Part shown: positions 17,715 through 27,477 of the stretch, one piece after another | Layout: each line of letters starts with the position of its first letter | Numbering within the stretch: the stretch's first letter is position 1 | Assembly: GCA_965247975.1 (NCBI GenBank) | Contig: OZ252050.1 | Span: 434,001-498,000 of the forward strand | Length of the DNA: 64,000 nt | Direction: 5' to 3' | Source: Taishania sp965247975 | GTDB lineage: Bacteria > Bacteroidota > Bacteroidia > Flavobacteriales_D > Crocinitomicaceae | Translations under genes and position numbers: made by a program | Notes under the pieces: model-generated | Database searches by the model: none | Seen by the model: the letters and a program-made list of their open reading frames with translations, nothing else | What the model was told of the DNA's origin: nothing

Positions 17715-19289
17715 TTAATTTTGGATCACTCCATGGATGTATTCAGATTCTTTACCATTGTCGAGCCAAACACCCTCCATATCTCCGTTTTCAAATTTCC
17801 CTTGAATTACAATTTTCCCTTTCTCGTTCCATTCAATATATTCACCATGTTTTTTTCCATTGAAAAAGAAAGTTGACGATTTTGGCTTCCCAGAACTATG
17901 GTACTTTTTGAATTCTCCTTGTTTCTTTCCTTTATCGTATGAACCTTCTTCTTCTAACTTACCAATGGAATTATAAGATTCGTATCTTCCATGACGTTGG
18001 TCATTTTCATAATTTTGAAGTTCTTTTATAAGGTCAGCAGACCAGAATTCTTTGTGCACGCCATGTAGCTTACCTTGCGCATAGTGACTTTCAACCGAAA
18101 TACTGCCATTCTTCTTGTATTCTGTGTATGCCCCATGCTTTAGCGTACCTAGCATTTCAGTTTTTTTTGCAATCGTCACAGTTTCATAATCATAATACTC
18201 AAAAGCTGTCCATTCTCCTTCAATACCACATTGTGTGCGAGATTTTAGGTTTCCTGATTCATAATATTCTAAACATTCTCCTGCAATACCATGCAGTTTA
18301 CGAGATTTTAAAATCCCTGATTTATAATATTCTAGCCATTCTCCTTTTAAATTGCCATGCTCGAACGTGTGAATAGAAGCTATTTGTCCTGGAACGTTTG
18401 TAAAGTATTCAATTTTGGGTCCGTGTTCTTTGCCATTATTGTCATACGTAATTTGTTTACTTACTTTCCCTGCTTTGAAATTGCGCTCCAATACTATCTT
18501 TTTGTTTTTATACATGTAGAAAGTTGAGGTGTCTCCTTGTGCGTCAAAGGTAATTTCAGGACCATTTTGAACGTCCATTTCATAAGTGGTGACACTTGCT
18601 AGCCTACCGTCCTGATCATATTGTTTCAATTCTCCGTGCCTCTTATTTTCTACGTAAAATTCTTCGATGGATTTTGTACCATTCGTGCCGTATTTAATAA
18701 ATGCACCATCCTTTAAGTCATTTTTCCAGTTTTCTTCAGAAATTTGAGATCCACTTTCATGAAAGTTTGAATTTGTGCCATTTTTCTTTCCATTCGAATA
18801 ATGCGTTTTTGTTTTTATTTGCCCATTCTTATAGTATTCTGAAACTAAACCTTCTAATTTATCATTTACAAATGTACTTTGCGCTTCCATTGTGCCGTCC
18901 TCATAGAACCAAGTGACTGGACCTTGAGCTTTTCCGTCTGCATCGTGATTAATTTCTCCATGAGGCTTCCCTGATGGGTGATAAAACTTGAATGTTCCTT
19001 GTGGCTTGCCTTTTATGTACATGCCAACAGATTCAAGCGAACCTCCAATAAAAAAGGTTTTCCATTCACCTACCCGTAAGCCATTTTCAGAGCGACCCTG
19101 AGCACAACGAACAGATTCGTTAAACCAACTATACACTTCTCCAGAATAGGGCGCCTTCGCTTCATTTACAAAAATTCCATTTTCTAATTGTGTCAATTCC
19201 ATTCCACTACCATCGGCATTGCTCGAACTCCAACAGTTTTGCCCAAAACTTTGAAAGCTAATTAGAAAGATGATTAAACTTAATCTCAT
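17715..19289 (-). CDS. Secreted YwqK-type MORN_2 repeat protein
   Basis: The 524-aa protein has a signal peptide (MRLSLIIFLISFQSFGQ) and then consists almost wholly of about 20 short repeats of roughly 22-24 residues of the type EYYKNGQIKTKTHYSNGKKNG. These are the MORN-variant motifs of YwqK-family proteins. Such proteins are sometimes named antitoxins, but nothing here supports a toxin-antitoxin role. The repeats should form an extended beta-hairpin solenoid, probably for binding protein or envelope. It is last of four minus-strand secreted genes, 76 bp after the M48-like gene. Confidence 0.8.
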   Translation of the reverse strand: MRLSLIIFLISFQSFGQNCWSSSNADGSGMELTQLENGIFVNEAKAPYSGEVYSWFNESVRCAQGRSENGLRVGEWKTFFIGGSLESVGMYIKGKPQGTFKFYHPSGKPHGEINHDADGKAQGPVTWFYEDGTMEAQSTFVNDKLEGLVSEYYKNGQIKTKTHYSNGKKNGTNSNFHESGSQISEENWKNDLKDGAFIKYGTNGTKSIEEFYVENKRHGELKQYDQDGRLASVTTYEMDVQNGPEITFDAQGDTSTFYMYKNKKIVLERNFKAGKVSKQITYDNNGKEHGPKIEYFTNVPGQIASIHTFEHGNLKGEWLEYYKSGILKSRKLHGIAGECLEYYESGNLKSRTQCGIEGEWTAFEYYDYETVTIAKKTEMLGTLKHGAYTEYKKNGSISVESHYAQGKLHGVHKEFWSADLIKELQNYENDQRHGRYESYNSIGKLEEEGSYDKGKKQGEFKKYHSSGKPKSSTFFFNGKKHGEYIEWNEKGKIVIQGKFENGDMEGVWLDNGKESEYIHGVIQN

Positions 19290-19365
19290 GTTCGTTTTAT
19301 TTTGTTTTCCTTCTCTATTAATGTATTTGATAGAAATTGGTCACGATCCGTTTTGATTTATATTT

Positions 19366-20979
19366 TTAATTCAATGAATATACCGCCCAATGTGAAACCT
19401 TATTTTCAGAAGTAAAGAATATGATTTTCGATTGAGCATAATACAATAACATTCCATTTCGTGTTGCCAATTGAATTGTTGGAGTGCCATATTTTTGAGT
19501 TACTTTTTTAATTTCTGTGCCAATCGTAATTCCTAATGCTGATTCTCCTTGATAATTTTTGGAACACGTTTGAAAAAAAAGTTCTTCATCGCTAGATGTT
19601 GTTAGATTTAGAATGCTTGAATTAGAAAGCTGTAATGTGTAGCAAGACCCTTTATGCAAGGCAATTTCATCGAGTTCCATGCCATCGAGATTGGATAAAA
19701 AATCGTTGATGCCGTCAAGCGTCTCCTTTTTTTGAGTCATTTCCGAAGCATTCATTTCCGATGCTGGTTTTATCCATTCAATACTTTCTATTCGTCTCCC
19801 GCCAACAACTTCTAGGTTCACACCGCACAAATAATTATTGTACTCCGTCTTGCCAGAAATTAACTTAGCTTTTGCTTCCTTCACATCTCCTATTTGGTGA
19901 TGGATAATACCTAAAATACAAATCGCATTTCCAGCTGTTGCTGTTTCCATGTTTTCTTGTGCTATTTGTAGCCCTTTCTTTGCAAAATATTCCGCATCCA
20001 CTAGTTGCTTCAACAATGAAAAAACACAGGCTTTATTGACATAGGCTGTAGCATAAGAGGCGTCAAAGCGTATGGCTTGCTCAAATTTCTCACTAGCGTT
20101 TTCAAGAAGTTCTTTGATGTTACTGGTAAAACCTTTGTTTGCTGATTTTATTCGGGTCTCTACATCAAGTTCAATAGGATAAGCGTAGATTACTTCTTTG
20201 TGTCCTAACAATGCGGCTGCTTCTAAGAAATTAGCAACTCCAATATTATTAAAAACCTCACGACTTGTAAAACCGTTATTTAGGCAATGTTCTAGACATT
20301 TGCGAGCTTCCTCATATTTTCCAATAATCAAGGCATAAGTTCCAGCCTCATAGACTTGAATGAGCTTTTTTATTTGTTCATCGTTTTGCTTTGAAATTTC
20401 AATGCGCTGATTCAAAGAAGGATAACGACTATTTTCTTCTGGTAAATTATAAGCTGCATAAATCTTTGGAAGCAATAGGCTACCAATTCCTTCAACATTG
20501 TAACCTGCCAAGTAGCAGTAAACACCGCCCATTTGATCTGCTTGTGTCTCGTAAAATTTCAATTCGCCCATTTTTTGAGAAGCTTCGGCAATTTCTTCTT
20601 GAATATCGGAAATGGCAAAGGAGGATGCGAATTCATTTCCCCAATGATGGTCGTAACGAAAGTGACCTAATTCGTGAGCAATTAAAAAAGCGAGCGCATT
20701 TTTGGCATTATCGCCAAGTGTGAAGCACAAATCAAATGCTTTTTCTTCCACAGCAATCGTTTTACTTCCGTCTTTGTTTTTTTTCAAATAAGCAACACTT
20801 CGTGAACGTTTAGTATCCAATTGCAAGCTAGGACGGTTGTCATTTATTCCCATTGCACTGTAAATATTTAGGTAAACTTCCTTCAAAATGGTCAATTTTT
20901 CTTCTTGGGTCATTTCGATTGCTCCAGCCTGAGTGGATGTAAAAAAAGTAACAAAAAGCAAAGAAATCAGTGTTTTCAT
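19366..20979 (-). CDS. Secreted M48-like metallopeptidase with TPR repeats
   Basis: The 537-aa protein has a signal peptide (1-20). Residues 102-106 are HELGH, the zinc-binding helix, and YETQADQMGG (E144, D148) supplies the third ligand in the usual M48 position. Residues about 210-380 are helical TPR-like repeats (EARKCLEHCLNNGFTSREVFNNIGVANFLEA). The C-terminal 150 residues form a separate domain with GTEIKKVTQKYGTP. M48-TPR proteins (BepA-like) act in periplasmic quality control. The stop and start are separated by only 2 bp from the caspase-like gene upstream, so the two are co-transcribed. Confidence 0.8.
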   Translation of the reverse strand: MKTLISLLFVTFFTSTQAGAIEMTQEEKLTILKEVYLNIYSAMGINDNRPSLQLDTKRSRSVAYLKKNKDGSKTIAVEEKAFDLCFTLGDNAKNALAFLIAHELGHFRYDHHWGNEFASSFAISDIQEEIAEASQKMGELKFYETQADQMGGVYCYLAGYNVEGIGSLLLPKIYAAYNLPEENSRYPSLNQRIEISKQNDEQIKKLIQVYEAGTYALIIGKYEEARKCLEHCLNNGFTSREVFNNIGVANFLEAAALLGHKEVIYAYPIELDVETRIKSANKGFTSNIKELLENASEKFEQAIRFDASYATAYVNKACVFSLLKQLVDAEYFAKKGLQIAQENMETATAGNAICILGIIHHQIGDVKEAKAKLISGKTEYNNYLCGVNLEVVGGRRIESIEWIKPASEMNASEMTQKKETLDGINDFLSNLDGMELDEIALHKGSCYTLQLSNSSILNLTTSSDEELFFQTCSKNYQGESALGITIGTEIKKVTQKYGTPTIQLATRNGMLLYYAQSKIIFFTSENKVSHWAVYSLN

Positions 20980-20981
20980 AG

Positions 20982-23900
20982 TTAATAGATATTATAATCC
21001 AATTGTGAATTTTCAATACGTACGGTTGGCGTCTGTTTGCCATTCGTTAATTCAGTAACCCGACTAAATAAATAAGTTTTAAGTTCCGAAACTGAAATAA
21101 ATTGATCCATATTTTGATCCGCTTTCCGTTCGATGAGCCCTTCTTTCATGGCAAATGTAAAGACTCCATTTTTCCAGATTGGGCTTTCCAATGAAAATTC
21201 CTTTCCTGCCGATGATGCGATGATCGTTGCTCCACTTTCTTTTCTCAGTTCAACGAAAAGTTCTTGCATCAACTCAAAGGTATTTCCGACACCAATTATT
21301 TTTTTTCCTTTTGCTGCAAATTCCTTTGATGTAATGGTTTTATCTTCTTCAACCTGTGCTGCCAATACAGTTGGCTGTTTAACTTCGTCCTTGTCCAATT
21401 CTCCTGAATGACAAGCATCTACAAAGATCAATCTATTTCTTGCTGGAATGCCATCAATTAAATCCTTGAAGTCATCAAAGTTTAGCCCGCGGAGGTTAGG
21501 TTGCTCAAATTGAACATCGTATGTCGATAAAAAATAGTTGAGTTGCTCGTCTAATAATCCGTGACCTGAAAAGAACAAAATTACATGATCATTTGGGCGC
21601 GATTCAAGGAGTTTGGCTTTAGCGGATAAAATACTTTCTTTATTCGCATTTTCATTGGTGAAAAGTTGAACATACGTATTGTTGAACAAGACATTTTTTC
21701 CTTTTTTATCCTTAAATAGCTCACAAAAATCTTCAGCATCTTTATGGGAATAGGTTAAATTCATGCTGGAATCTTTGAATTGACTTACACCAATTGCTAG
21801 GATGTATAAGTCAGGCTTTGAGTCAGGTTTTTTGCACTCAATCGTGGCACTTTTTCTTAGACTTTCAATTCCTGCAGTATTCATGAGCGATACTTGAATG
21901 GTGTTTTTTCCAAAAACCAAAGGAATTTCAATCGTTTGTTTGAAGGTTTTTTGTGTATTACTTTTCAGTTTTAATCCTTGTTTTCCGTGAATGGGCACGT
22001 CATTAACAGAAACAAGAAGTCTGTCAAGCGGTAAGTTTGCCGATGTGCCACTTAAAGAAATTGTGATGCTTGAAGTTGCTACTTCGAGCGGTAATTTCTC
22101 CACCGATTCTATAACTATTTCAGGCGCATCGAAAGACATAGTTGAAATATCATCAGAAAAGCCCATTCGCTTGAGTCGCTTTTGGTAGGCATTGTAATAC
22201 ATTTCTATTAAATTTTCCGAAGCGAAACCTAGATTTTCGAGCACTTTGTCGGGTCGATTGAAACGCAGGTCGAACTGATCAAAGGTGTATAATTCTCCGC
22301 GCTGACGAAATGCCACATTTTTTATGTTTCCTTTTGATGATTTGTAAAATCCTTCTGGAGTTGTTATAATGTAATCATCTTCGTTAAATGATAGAAAGGA
22401 AGCTTTTGCCTTACAATCGTCGATGTTCCAAATAATGATAAGGCCATTTTCATCAATGGAATACAATTGATTGTTACTATCAAAAACAAGATTTGAAACG
22501 TGGGAGGAATGTCCGGTCAATTCACATACTAATTCCTTTGTTTTCCAATCGTAAACATGCACATAAGCAATACCTGCACTTGATTTGACACCCGAAAGTG
22601 CAATAAGCGATTTATCTGGACTGATTGCTCCTCCAAAGGTGGAAAAGCCTTCGAAATCTAGTTTTTCTACTGTAATTTCCCCTGTATTGCAATCAATGGA
22701 TTGAAGACCTTCACGCGTGGTTCCAATGACTTTGTGATCATTCGCAAGAAAAACACGATTGCTATACAAAAATGAAATATTGTATTGTTTTTCCGCTTTT
22801 GAATTTCCATCCATTAACGGGAAGACTTTGATTCCTTGTCCTGAAATAACAATTAAGTCTTCTTCATTTTCGCTAAAAATGAGACGATCAGCTTCATTAA
22901 GGAAGCTTTCTTTAGTCAAAACCTCCTTGCCAGCAACAATGTCCCAAACACGAATATATTCTTGAATGCCCGTTAGGGTTAAATTCTTGTCGAATAGTGT
23001 TTTTTGGTCGATGATAGCGAGATATTTACCACTGGACGATGTTGCCATCGAAGTTACAGATCCATACAAATCAAACGATTTATTTTTTCTAAACCATGGA
23101 GCTTGGTGCACATCAAGTTTTGGTTGGTTTTTAACAGAGTAATTTGGTAAAACCAAATTCCGCGCCTCGTATCCGAAATACGCACTACCCGGAAAAAATG
23201 CTTTTTGGCTGCCTTTGCTCAAATCGAAACATTTAATTCCTAGTTGGGTGCCATAACCACCCAAAATTAGCATATTACTTTCGCGATCAACCATTAATGA
23301 AGAGGCTGGCTTTTGTTCGCCAGAATAGTTACCCAACGGTTTCATGCTTTTTGAATTGAACCATTCGATCGAATACTTAATTTTCCCATCCGTTATGTCG
23401 CTATATGCAAACGCAATCATATCGCCCTTGCTATTGTAAGAAATTGAACTTATATACGAAGACATAGAGAATGACACGTCTTCAGGGCTAAGGTCTTTGA
23501 TTTCTCTTGTTTTTTTTCCACTATTGAGATCCCAAAACCGAACCGTGTTGTCACTTCCAGCGCTTACCAACTCATTATTGTTTGGGCTAGTCACGATAAC
23601 ACTCTTTGGATTAATTTGAATAGCATGTTCCAATTTTTTCGATTGAACATCAATGATTGAAACTTCACCAGGTTTATTCTCCAGAATAATCTTTTTGCCG
23701 TTTGCCGTGGCTTGAATATTGCCGCTAAAAAGGGTAATATCCATCGCGATGAAATCGCTTATTTTCTTATCCAAAAGAGAATAAAATCCAAGTCCAGTGA
23801 TTTCGTTTTCATTCGTTATTGGAGCTACTAGCGTGTTATTGTTGGGTAAAATTGTAAACGAAGAAATATTTTCTATCCAATGAAACGTTTTCACTAACTT

Positions 23901-24347
23901 TCCCGATTCAATACTATATGCTTCTGGATAATCTTCGCCTCTAATCACGATGAGCCCATCTGAGGTAAGATGGAAAAATCCTGCTAAGTTATCTGAATCA
24001 AGGTCTATTGTGTGAATGAGTTTTCCTTCAGGATGGGAATGAACGAGTAGTGTACTTTCACCGCAAAGTGATACAATGTATTTGTTATTATGAGAAAATT
24101 TCACGCGCTTAATTTTTGCTGGAAATCCAACCAAGGTGTTTAATTCCTGTTGCATGGTTAGGTTGTAAATTTTTACCACATTGTCCAAACCGCTGCTAAC
24201 AATGAACTTACCATTCGGGCTGATGTCCACACATGTCACAGGTTGATTATGCCCTTGGGAGACTATTAACGTTGGCGTTTCTTGTGCAGATAAATCAGCA
24301 ACAAAAATTAAAACTGTGAAGAGGTTGCATAGTTGCTTCACGAGCAA
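20982..24347 (-). CDS. Secreted WD40 protein with C-terminal caspase-like peptidase domain
   Basis: The 1121-aa protein has a signal peptide (1-21, DLSAQ). WD40 repeats occupy about 30-700 (for instance HNQPVTCVDISPNGKFIVSSGLDNVVKIYNL and SAGSDNTVRFWDLNSGKK, shown as separate blades). A linker with Ig-like strands precedes a caspase/C14 domain from about 845: ILAIGVSQFKD, catalytic His in FFSGHG (about H929) and catalytic Cys in VDACHSG (about C979). Both dyad residues are present, so it should be active. Peptidase and WD40 in one chain is a known Bacteroidota architecture with unknown function. It lies 2 bp after the C1-MORN gene and 2 bp before the M48-like gene. Confidence 0.85.
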   Translation of the reverse strand: MLVKQLCNLFTVLIFVADLSAQETPTLIVSQGHNQPVTCVDISPNGKFIVSSGLDNVVKIYNLTMQQELNTLVGFPAKIKRVKFSHNNKYIVSLCGESTLLVHSHPEGKLIHTIDLDSDNLAGFFHLTSDGLIVIRGEDYPEAYSIESGKLVKTFHWIENISSFTILPNNNTLVAPITNENEITGLGFYSLLDKKISDFIAMDITLFSGNIQATANGKKIILENKPGEVSIIDVQSKKLEHAIQINPKSVIVTSPNNNELVSAGSDNTVRFWDLNSGKKTREIKDLSPEDVSFSMSSYISSISYNSKGDMIAFAYSDITDGKIKYSIEWFNSKSMKPLGNYSGEQKPASSLMVDRESNMLILGGYGTQLGIKCFDLSKGSQKAFFPGSAYFGYEARNLVLPNYSVKNQPKLDVHQAPWFRKNKSFDLYGSVTSMATSSSGKYLAIIDQKTLFDKNLTLTGIQEYIRVWDIVAGKEVLTKESFLNEADRLIFSENEEDLIVISGQGIKVFPLMDGNSKAEKQYNISFLYSNRVFLANDHKVIGTTREGLQSIDCNTGEITVEKLDFEGFSTFGGAISPDKSLIALSGVKSSAGIAYVHVYDWKTKELVCELTGHSSHVSNLVFDSNNQLYSIDENGLIIIWNIDDCKAKASFLSFNEDDYIITTPEGFYKSSKGNIKNVAFRQRGELYTFDQFDLRFNRPDKVLENLGFASENLIEMYYNAYQKRLKRMGFSDDISTMSFDAPEIVIESVEKLPLEVATSSITISLSGTSANLPLDRLLVSVNDVPIHGKQGLKLKSNTQKTFKQTIEIPLVFGKNTIQVSLMNTAGIESLRKSATIECKKPDSKPDLYILAIGVSQFKDSSMNLTYSHKDAEDFCELFKDKKGKNVLFNNTYVQLFTNENANKESILSAKAKLLESRPNDHVILFFSGHGLLDEQLNYFLSTYDVQFEQPNLRGLNFDDFKDLIDGIPARNRLIFVDACHSGELDKDEVKQPTVLAAQVEEDKTITSKEFAAKGKKIIGVGNTFELMQELFVELRKESGATIIASSAGKEFSLESPIWKNGVFTFAMKEGLIERKADQNMDQFISVSELKTYLFSRVTELTNGKQTPTVRIENSQLDYNIY

Positions 24348-24349
24348 AA

Positions 24350-26320
24350 TTATTTGAAGACAATTGGATGCGCAAACAAACGTGGTGTTCTTTCCACGAA
24401 ATTGATGCTAGGAGATTTTGGTTCAGGACCACTATCTGCGGTTGCTTGACTGGCAAACCCAAATTCTTCCTCTTCTTCGGGTTCAACAAATTTATTTTGA
24501 TCCCAATAACCTGCTTGCACTCCGTCTGTTTTTAACCACAAGCCTCGACCATCTGGTTCTCCTCCTAAAAACTCTCCGATAAACAAGCTTCCATCTTTCA
24601 TTTTCATTCGACCAATACCGTTGCGTTTGTTAAAACTATATTTGCCTTCGTAGCTAACAATTTCACTTCCTGTTGGAAATGTGTATTTTCCATAACCGTG
24701 TCTCCAGCCATTCACAAGGAAACCTTCGTATTGGCTTTTACTCGCATACATAAGGCGAGAGAAGCTGTTTTCACAGTTGCCAAAGTAGCAGGAATCTGTT
24801 GCAAGCACGACTGAATCTTGCTCAAACTCCAATAATAATGGAAGGTTTTCGATTTTTTTGTTGATTGATTCATCTGAAACCATATCACATTCATTATTTT
24901 CACAATTGTAAATCAAACATTTCTTTAGACTGTTAAAGTAGAGCGCATTAAGACCTTGTTTGGTTCCTTCATTAAACATTCCAAGAGTGCTCTTAAAGAT
25001 ACCTTCTAAAAGCCCAAACCCGTGAGGCTCTCCTCCATTGGAAAGAATGCCTTCATAAATTATACTAAAGTCATCATTTGAAAAACAAGTCCCATAAATC
25101 CAGTCTTGATTCTTAACGTAGCCTTCTAATATGTAGTCTTCAAATTCCACGACATTGAACTTATAGTCTAAATAAAGCATATCTGTTCTGAATTCATCCT
25201 TTTTCCAATAACCTTGTTGTGAAGTCCCATCTGAATAATAGTAAGTGCCTTTACCTTCTTTTAGTCCATCCAAAAATTCGCCCGTATACACATCGCCATC
25301 TGCCCATTGGTAAATACCGTTTCCGTTGGCTTTTCCATTTTTTGCCATTCCCTCATATACATCGCCATTCTCAAATCTGAATTTGCTATATGTATCGCTG
25401 CAATTTCCGTGTAGGCATCCTTTTTTACTCAATGTTGCTTGATCTAATTCCTCCGCCTCAAGTGCGATAGCTTGCATCACATATTCACCGAAGTCTTCAT
25501 AAGAAAGATACACGTAACCTCCATCTCCCCAATCTTGTCCCCAACTGTTTTGAACTTCAAAAGTGCCTCCATAGCGGTTATCATCATAACCTAGAACACA
25601 CATTGCATGACCGCCGACAACCATATTTTCTAACTCGTCTTTGGATTTTTCCCATACGCCTTTAGAATTTATGTTTTCCATAAATGAAGTACTAATGCCC
25701 ATACCAATAACCACGATATGCCCGTCAGCCAGCGCACTTTTTGTTTTTTCTACTTTTTCCGTTGGGGAAGAGGTAGTTTCATCTAAATAAAGCCCCCATT
25801 CCCATAAACCAGTAAAATCCGCAGCCTTATACAGTGAAATTTTCTTGTCATCTTCCGAGGTTGTGCCACAAGATGACTCATTCAGGTGAAATCGTTTGGT
25901 TCCTGACAAAGTCAAAAAGTTCCCGGCATCGCTAAGCATCGTTCCTTCTTGGCAGCGGGAATCATATTTATTTTTAATACCGTTGTAGACTGTATAAGGA
26001 CACATGGCCATTGCAGTAATTACATTTCTATTTTTGAGATTGAATTGTTTCGCATGTAAAGTAGTCATAGCACAATAACCGGATGACCAACCAACGCACG
26101 TACTGTAGTTACCCTGATTTCCAGGGTATGGGGCAAATTGTCTCCAACTAACACTGTCTGGAAGATTTTCGCCAAAACCAAATTCACTCCGCTCGAATAA
26201 GTTAAGACCTTTTGAACTCCCTCCTTTTAAGTCTAAGCCGGTTTTGTATTGCTGTCCAAAAACGGTGGTAGCACAAAAAATAACAGGAACAATTACAAAC
26301 AGAAGAACAAGACTTTTCAT
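24350..26320 (-). CDS. Secreted papain-family (C1) peptidase with MORN repeats
   Basis: The 656-aa protein has a signal peptide (1-22). The C1 domain shows the oxyanion Gln in PGNQGNYSTCVGW (Q69) with nucleophile C75, the His in VGGHAMCVLGYDD (H238), and Asn in VQNSWGQDWGDGGYVYLSY (N258), so the triad is complete. From about 290, MORN repeats follow (FRFENGDVYEGMAKNGKANG, then GDVYTGEFLDGLKEGKGTYYY), with a second set at about 520-620 (FPTGSEIVSYEGKY, GSLFIGEFLGGEPDGRGLW). It is first of the four-gene group. There is no propeptide-like segment of normal length, so activation may differ from classical papains. Confidence 0.85.
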   Translation of the reverse strand: MKSLVLLFVIVPVIFCATTVFGQQYKTGLDLKGGSSKGLNLFERSEFGFGENLPDSVSWRQFAPYPGNQGNYSTCVGWSSGYCAMTTLHAKQFNLKNRNVITAMAMCPYTVYNGIKNKYDSRCQEGTMLSDAGNFLTLSGTKRFHLNESSCGTTSEDDKKISLYKAADFTGLWEWGLYLDETTSSPTEKVEKTKSALADGHIVVIGMGISTSFMENINSKGVWEKSKDELENMVVGGHAMCVLGYDDNRYGGTFEVQNSWGQDWGDGGYVYLSYEDFGEYVMQAIALEAEELDQATLSKKGCLHGNCSDTYSKFRFENGDVYEGMAKNGKANGNGIYQWADGDVYTGEFLDGLKEGKGTYYYSDGTSQQGYWKKDEFRTDMLYLDYKFNVVEFEDYILEGYVKNQDWIYGTCFSNDDFSIIYEGILSNGGEPHGFGLLEGIFKSTLGMFNEGTKQGLNALYFNSLKKCLIYNCENNECDMVSDESINKKIENLPLLLEFEQDSVVLATDSCYFGNCENSFSRLMYASKSQYEGFLVNGWRHGYGKYTFPTGSEIVSYEGKYSFNKRNGIGRMKMKDGSLFIGEFLGGEPDGRGLWLKTDGVQAGYWDQNKFVEPEEEEEFGFASQATADSGPEPKSPSINFVERTPRLFAHPIVFK

Positions 26321-26417
26321 ACGGTACTAAAAAAATTGAAGTAATAAATTAAGCCCGCAAATTACTAAAAAACTTGGTTTTAACCAATTTACAACTTTAC
26401 CACTCTTTGAATTATCC

Positions 26418-26425
26418 TATTTTTG
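26418..26425 (+). promoter_or_regulatory. -7 promoter box TATTTTTG
   Basis: Exact TAnnTTTG, 16 bp before the ATG at 26442 of a frameshifted small gene. Confidence 0.55.
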
Positions 26426-26441
26426 CCTTTTAAAGCTTGCA

Positions 26442-26811
26442 ATGAGAATTTATTTATTTCTTTTGATTTTTTGTTTGCCATCGAGCTTGCATGGTCAAAA
26501 CTCCTATGAAAAATATCAAGAATATTTTTTTTCTTTTACAGAGCAGAAAGATTTTTTAAATGTAGCTAAAACATCTTACAAATGGGCAAACCTATTGAAA
26601 ATGAAATTCTACAATATCCTTTTTGAATATAGGCAAGAACGAACTTATAGATTTGAGGAACAAAGTATCACAATTTAAAGCAGATTCTGGAACAAAAGAT
26701 ACAGTCGTAATAACAATTATTACAACTTATGGAGTTGTAGAAAATGACAATTCGGATGAAATAGTAGAAAACTCATTTGAGATGAATATTCTATTTGAAG
26801 AAATAAATTGA
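26442..26811 (+). pseudogene. Small secreted protein gene split by a frameshift
   Basis: An ATG at 26442 behind a good promoter box encodes a signal peptide (MRIYLFLLIFCLPSSLHGQ) and continues in frame to 26678. Coherent protein sequence (FLNIGKNELIDLRNKVSQ, then TVVITIITTYGVVENDN) continues in the +1 frame to 26811. The switch falls near the CCTTTTTG run at about 26617-26624. One extra base in the T-run, real or a sequencing error, would explain it. A single protein of about 120 aa is the likely ancestor. The family is not recognised. Confidence 0.5.
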
Positions 26812-26907
26812 GCTAAATGTGGAACCGATCTTCCATCTTTTTATCTTCCATCTGTTTATAAGAATTGGAATAAATAGTAATGTTGCCATACATGAGCAAG
26901 AACCAAC

Positions 26908-26937
26908 AAAAAAGCCCTGCAACATTCGTTACAGAGC
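26908..26937 (-). terminator. Terminator after the tRNA-Gly/tRNA-Leu unit
   Basis: A 10-bp stem with two or three G-U pairs (26914-26923 with 26928-26937), a 4-nt loop and a six-T tail in the minus direction. The plus strand also has five Ts, so it may work both ways. A second hairpin (26953-26984) lies between it and tRNA-Leu. Confidence 0.75.
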
Positions 26938-26990
26938 TTTTTGGTATTCAAGGTGGGTTCCGAAAGAAATCGGAATGAACCCACAAAAAG

Positions 26991-27074
26991 TACTCGAGGC
27001 GGGACTTGAACCCGCACGCCCCGAAGAGCACAGGATTTTAAGTCCGGCGTGTCTACCAATTCCACCACTCGAGC
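26991..27074 (-). tRNA. tRNA-Leu (anticodon TAA)
   Basis: The minus strand reads GCTCGAGTGGTGGAATTGG at the 5' end, anticodon arm GGACTTAAAATCC (TAA), a long variable arm (TGCTCTTCGGGGCG region), T-arm GGGTTCAAGTCCC and acceptor closing with CTCGAGT plus discriminator A. 84 nt; CCA is not encoded. It lies 40 nt downstream of tRNA-Gly in the same transcript. Confidence 0.95.
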
Positions 27075-27112
27075 TTTTGATTTATCGGACTGATAAATCT
27101 GGTCATTCAACC

Positions 27113-27186
<74 letters not shown>

Positions 27187-27222
27187 TTATATTTGTTACA
27201 TTCTCACGTTAGAGAAAGTTTT

Positions 27223-27333
27223 GGTGATGCTCTACTCCCGAAAAATCGAAACGAAAGTTTCGTAATTTTTCGAGGATTCTCGTAAATCTATGCAATTCAT
27301 TGCTTGATTTACGGAACCCTGAGCTACGCCCGC
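27223..27333 (-). pseudogene. Broken tRNA-Gly 5' half with an 81-nt palindromic insertion
   Basis: In the minus direction the 17-nt tRNA-Gly 5' end GCGGGCGTAGCTCAGGG (27317-27333) is followed by an 81-nt insertion (27236-27316) and then resumes exactly with GTAGAGCATCACC (27223-27235). It stops at the anticodon arm. The insertion falls in the D-loop. It holds two hairpins: one around GAAAC-GAAA-GTTTC with AT-rich outer arms, and one with CGTAAATC/GATTTACG. The 3' half of the tRNA is missing. Confidence 0.7.
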
Positions 27334-27374
27334 TTATTGCATTTTCACTATTTCACAAAAACCGTAGCGTCCTG

Positions 27375-27439
27375 TCCCGAATTAGATGAGTCTGTTCGGA
27401 AAGAACAGCAACGAATCTTAATCGGGAAGCTACGCCCGC
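27375..27439 (-). pseudogene. Second broken tRNA-Gly 5' fragment with a 53-nt palindromic insertion
   Basis: GCGGGCGTAGCT (minus strand, 27428-27439), preceded by ATAA as in the intact gene, is followed directly by a 53-nt palindromic element (27375-27427). The element has ends TCCCGA/TCGGGA and a central stem CTGTTC/GAACAG. The rest of the tRNA is absent. Confidence 0.6.
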
Positions 27440-27477
27440 TTATTTTGTTAATCCGCACATCTTTCTGTAACGGGCGA

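Noticed and set aside
17715..19289. Toxin-antitoxin antitoxin (YwqK) label
   Set aside because: The repeats match MORN_2, but the protein is secreted and no toxin gene is adjacent.
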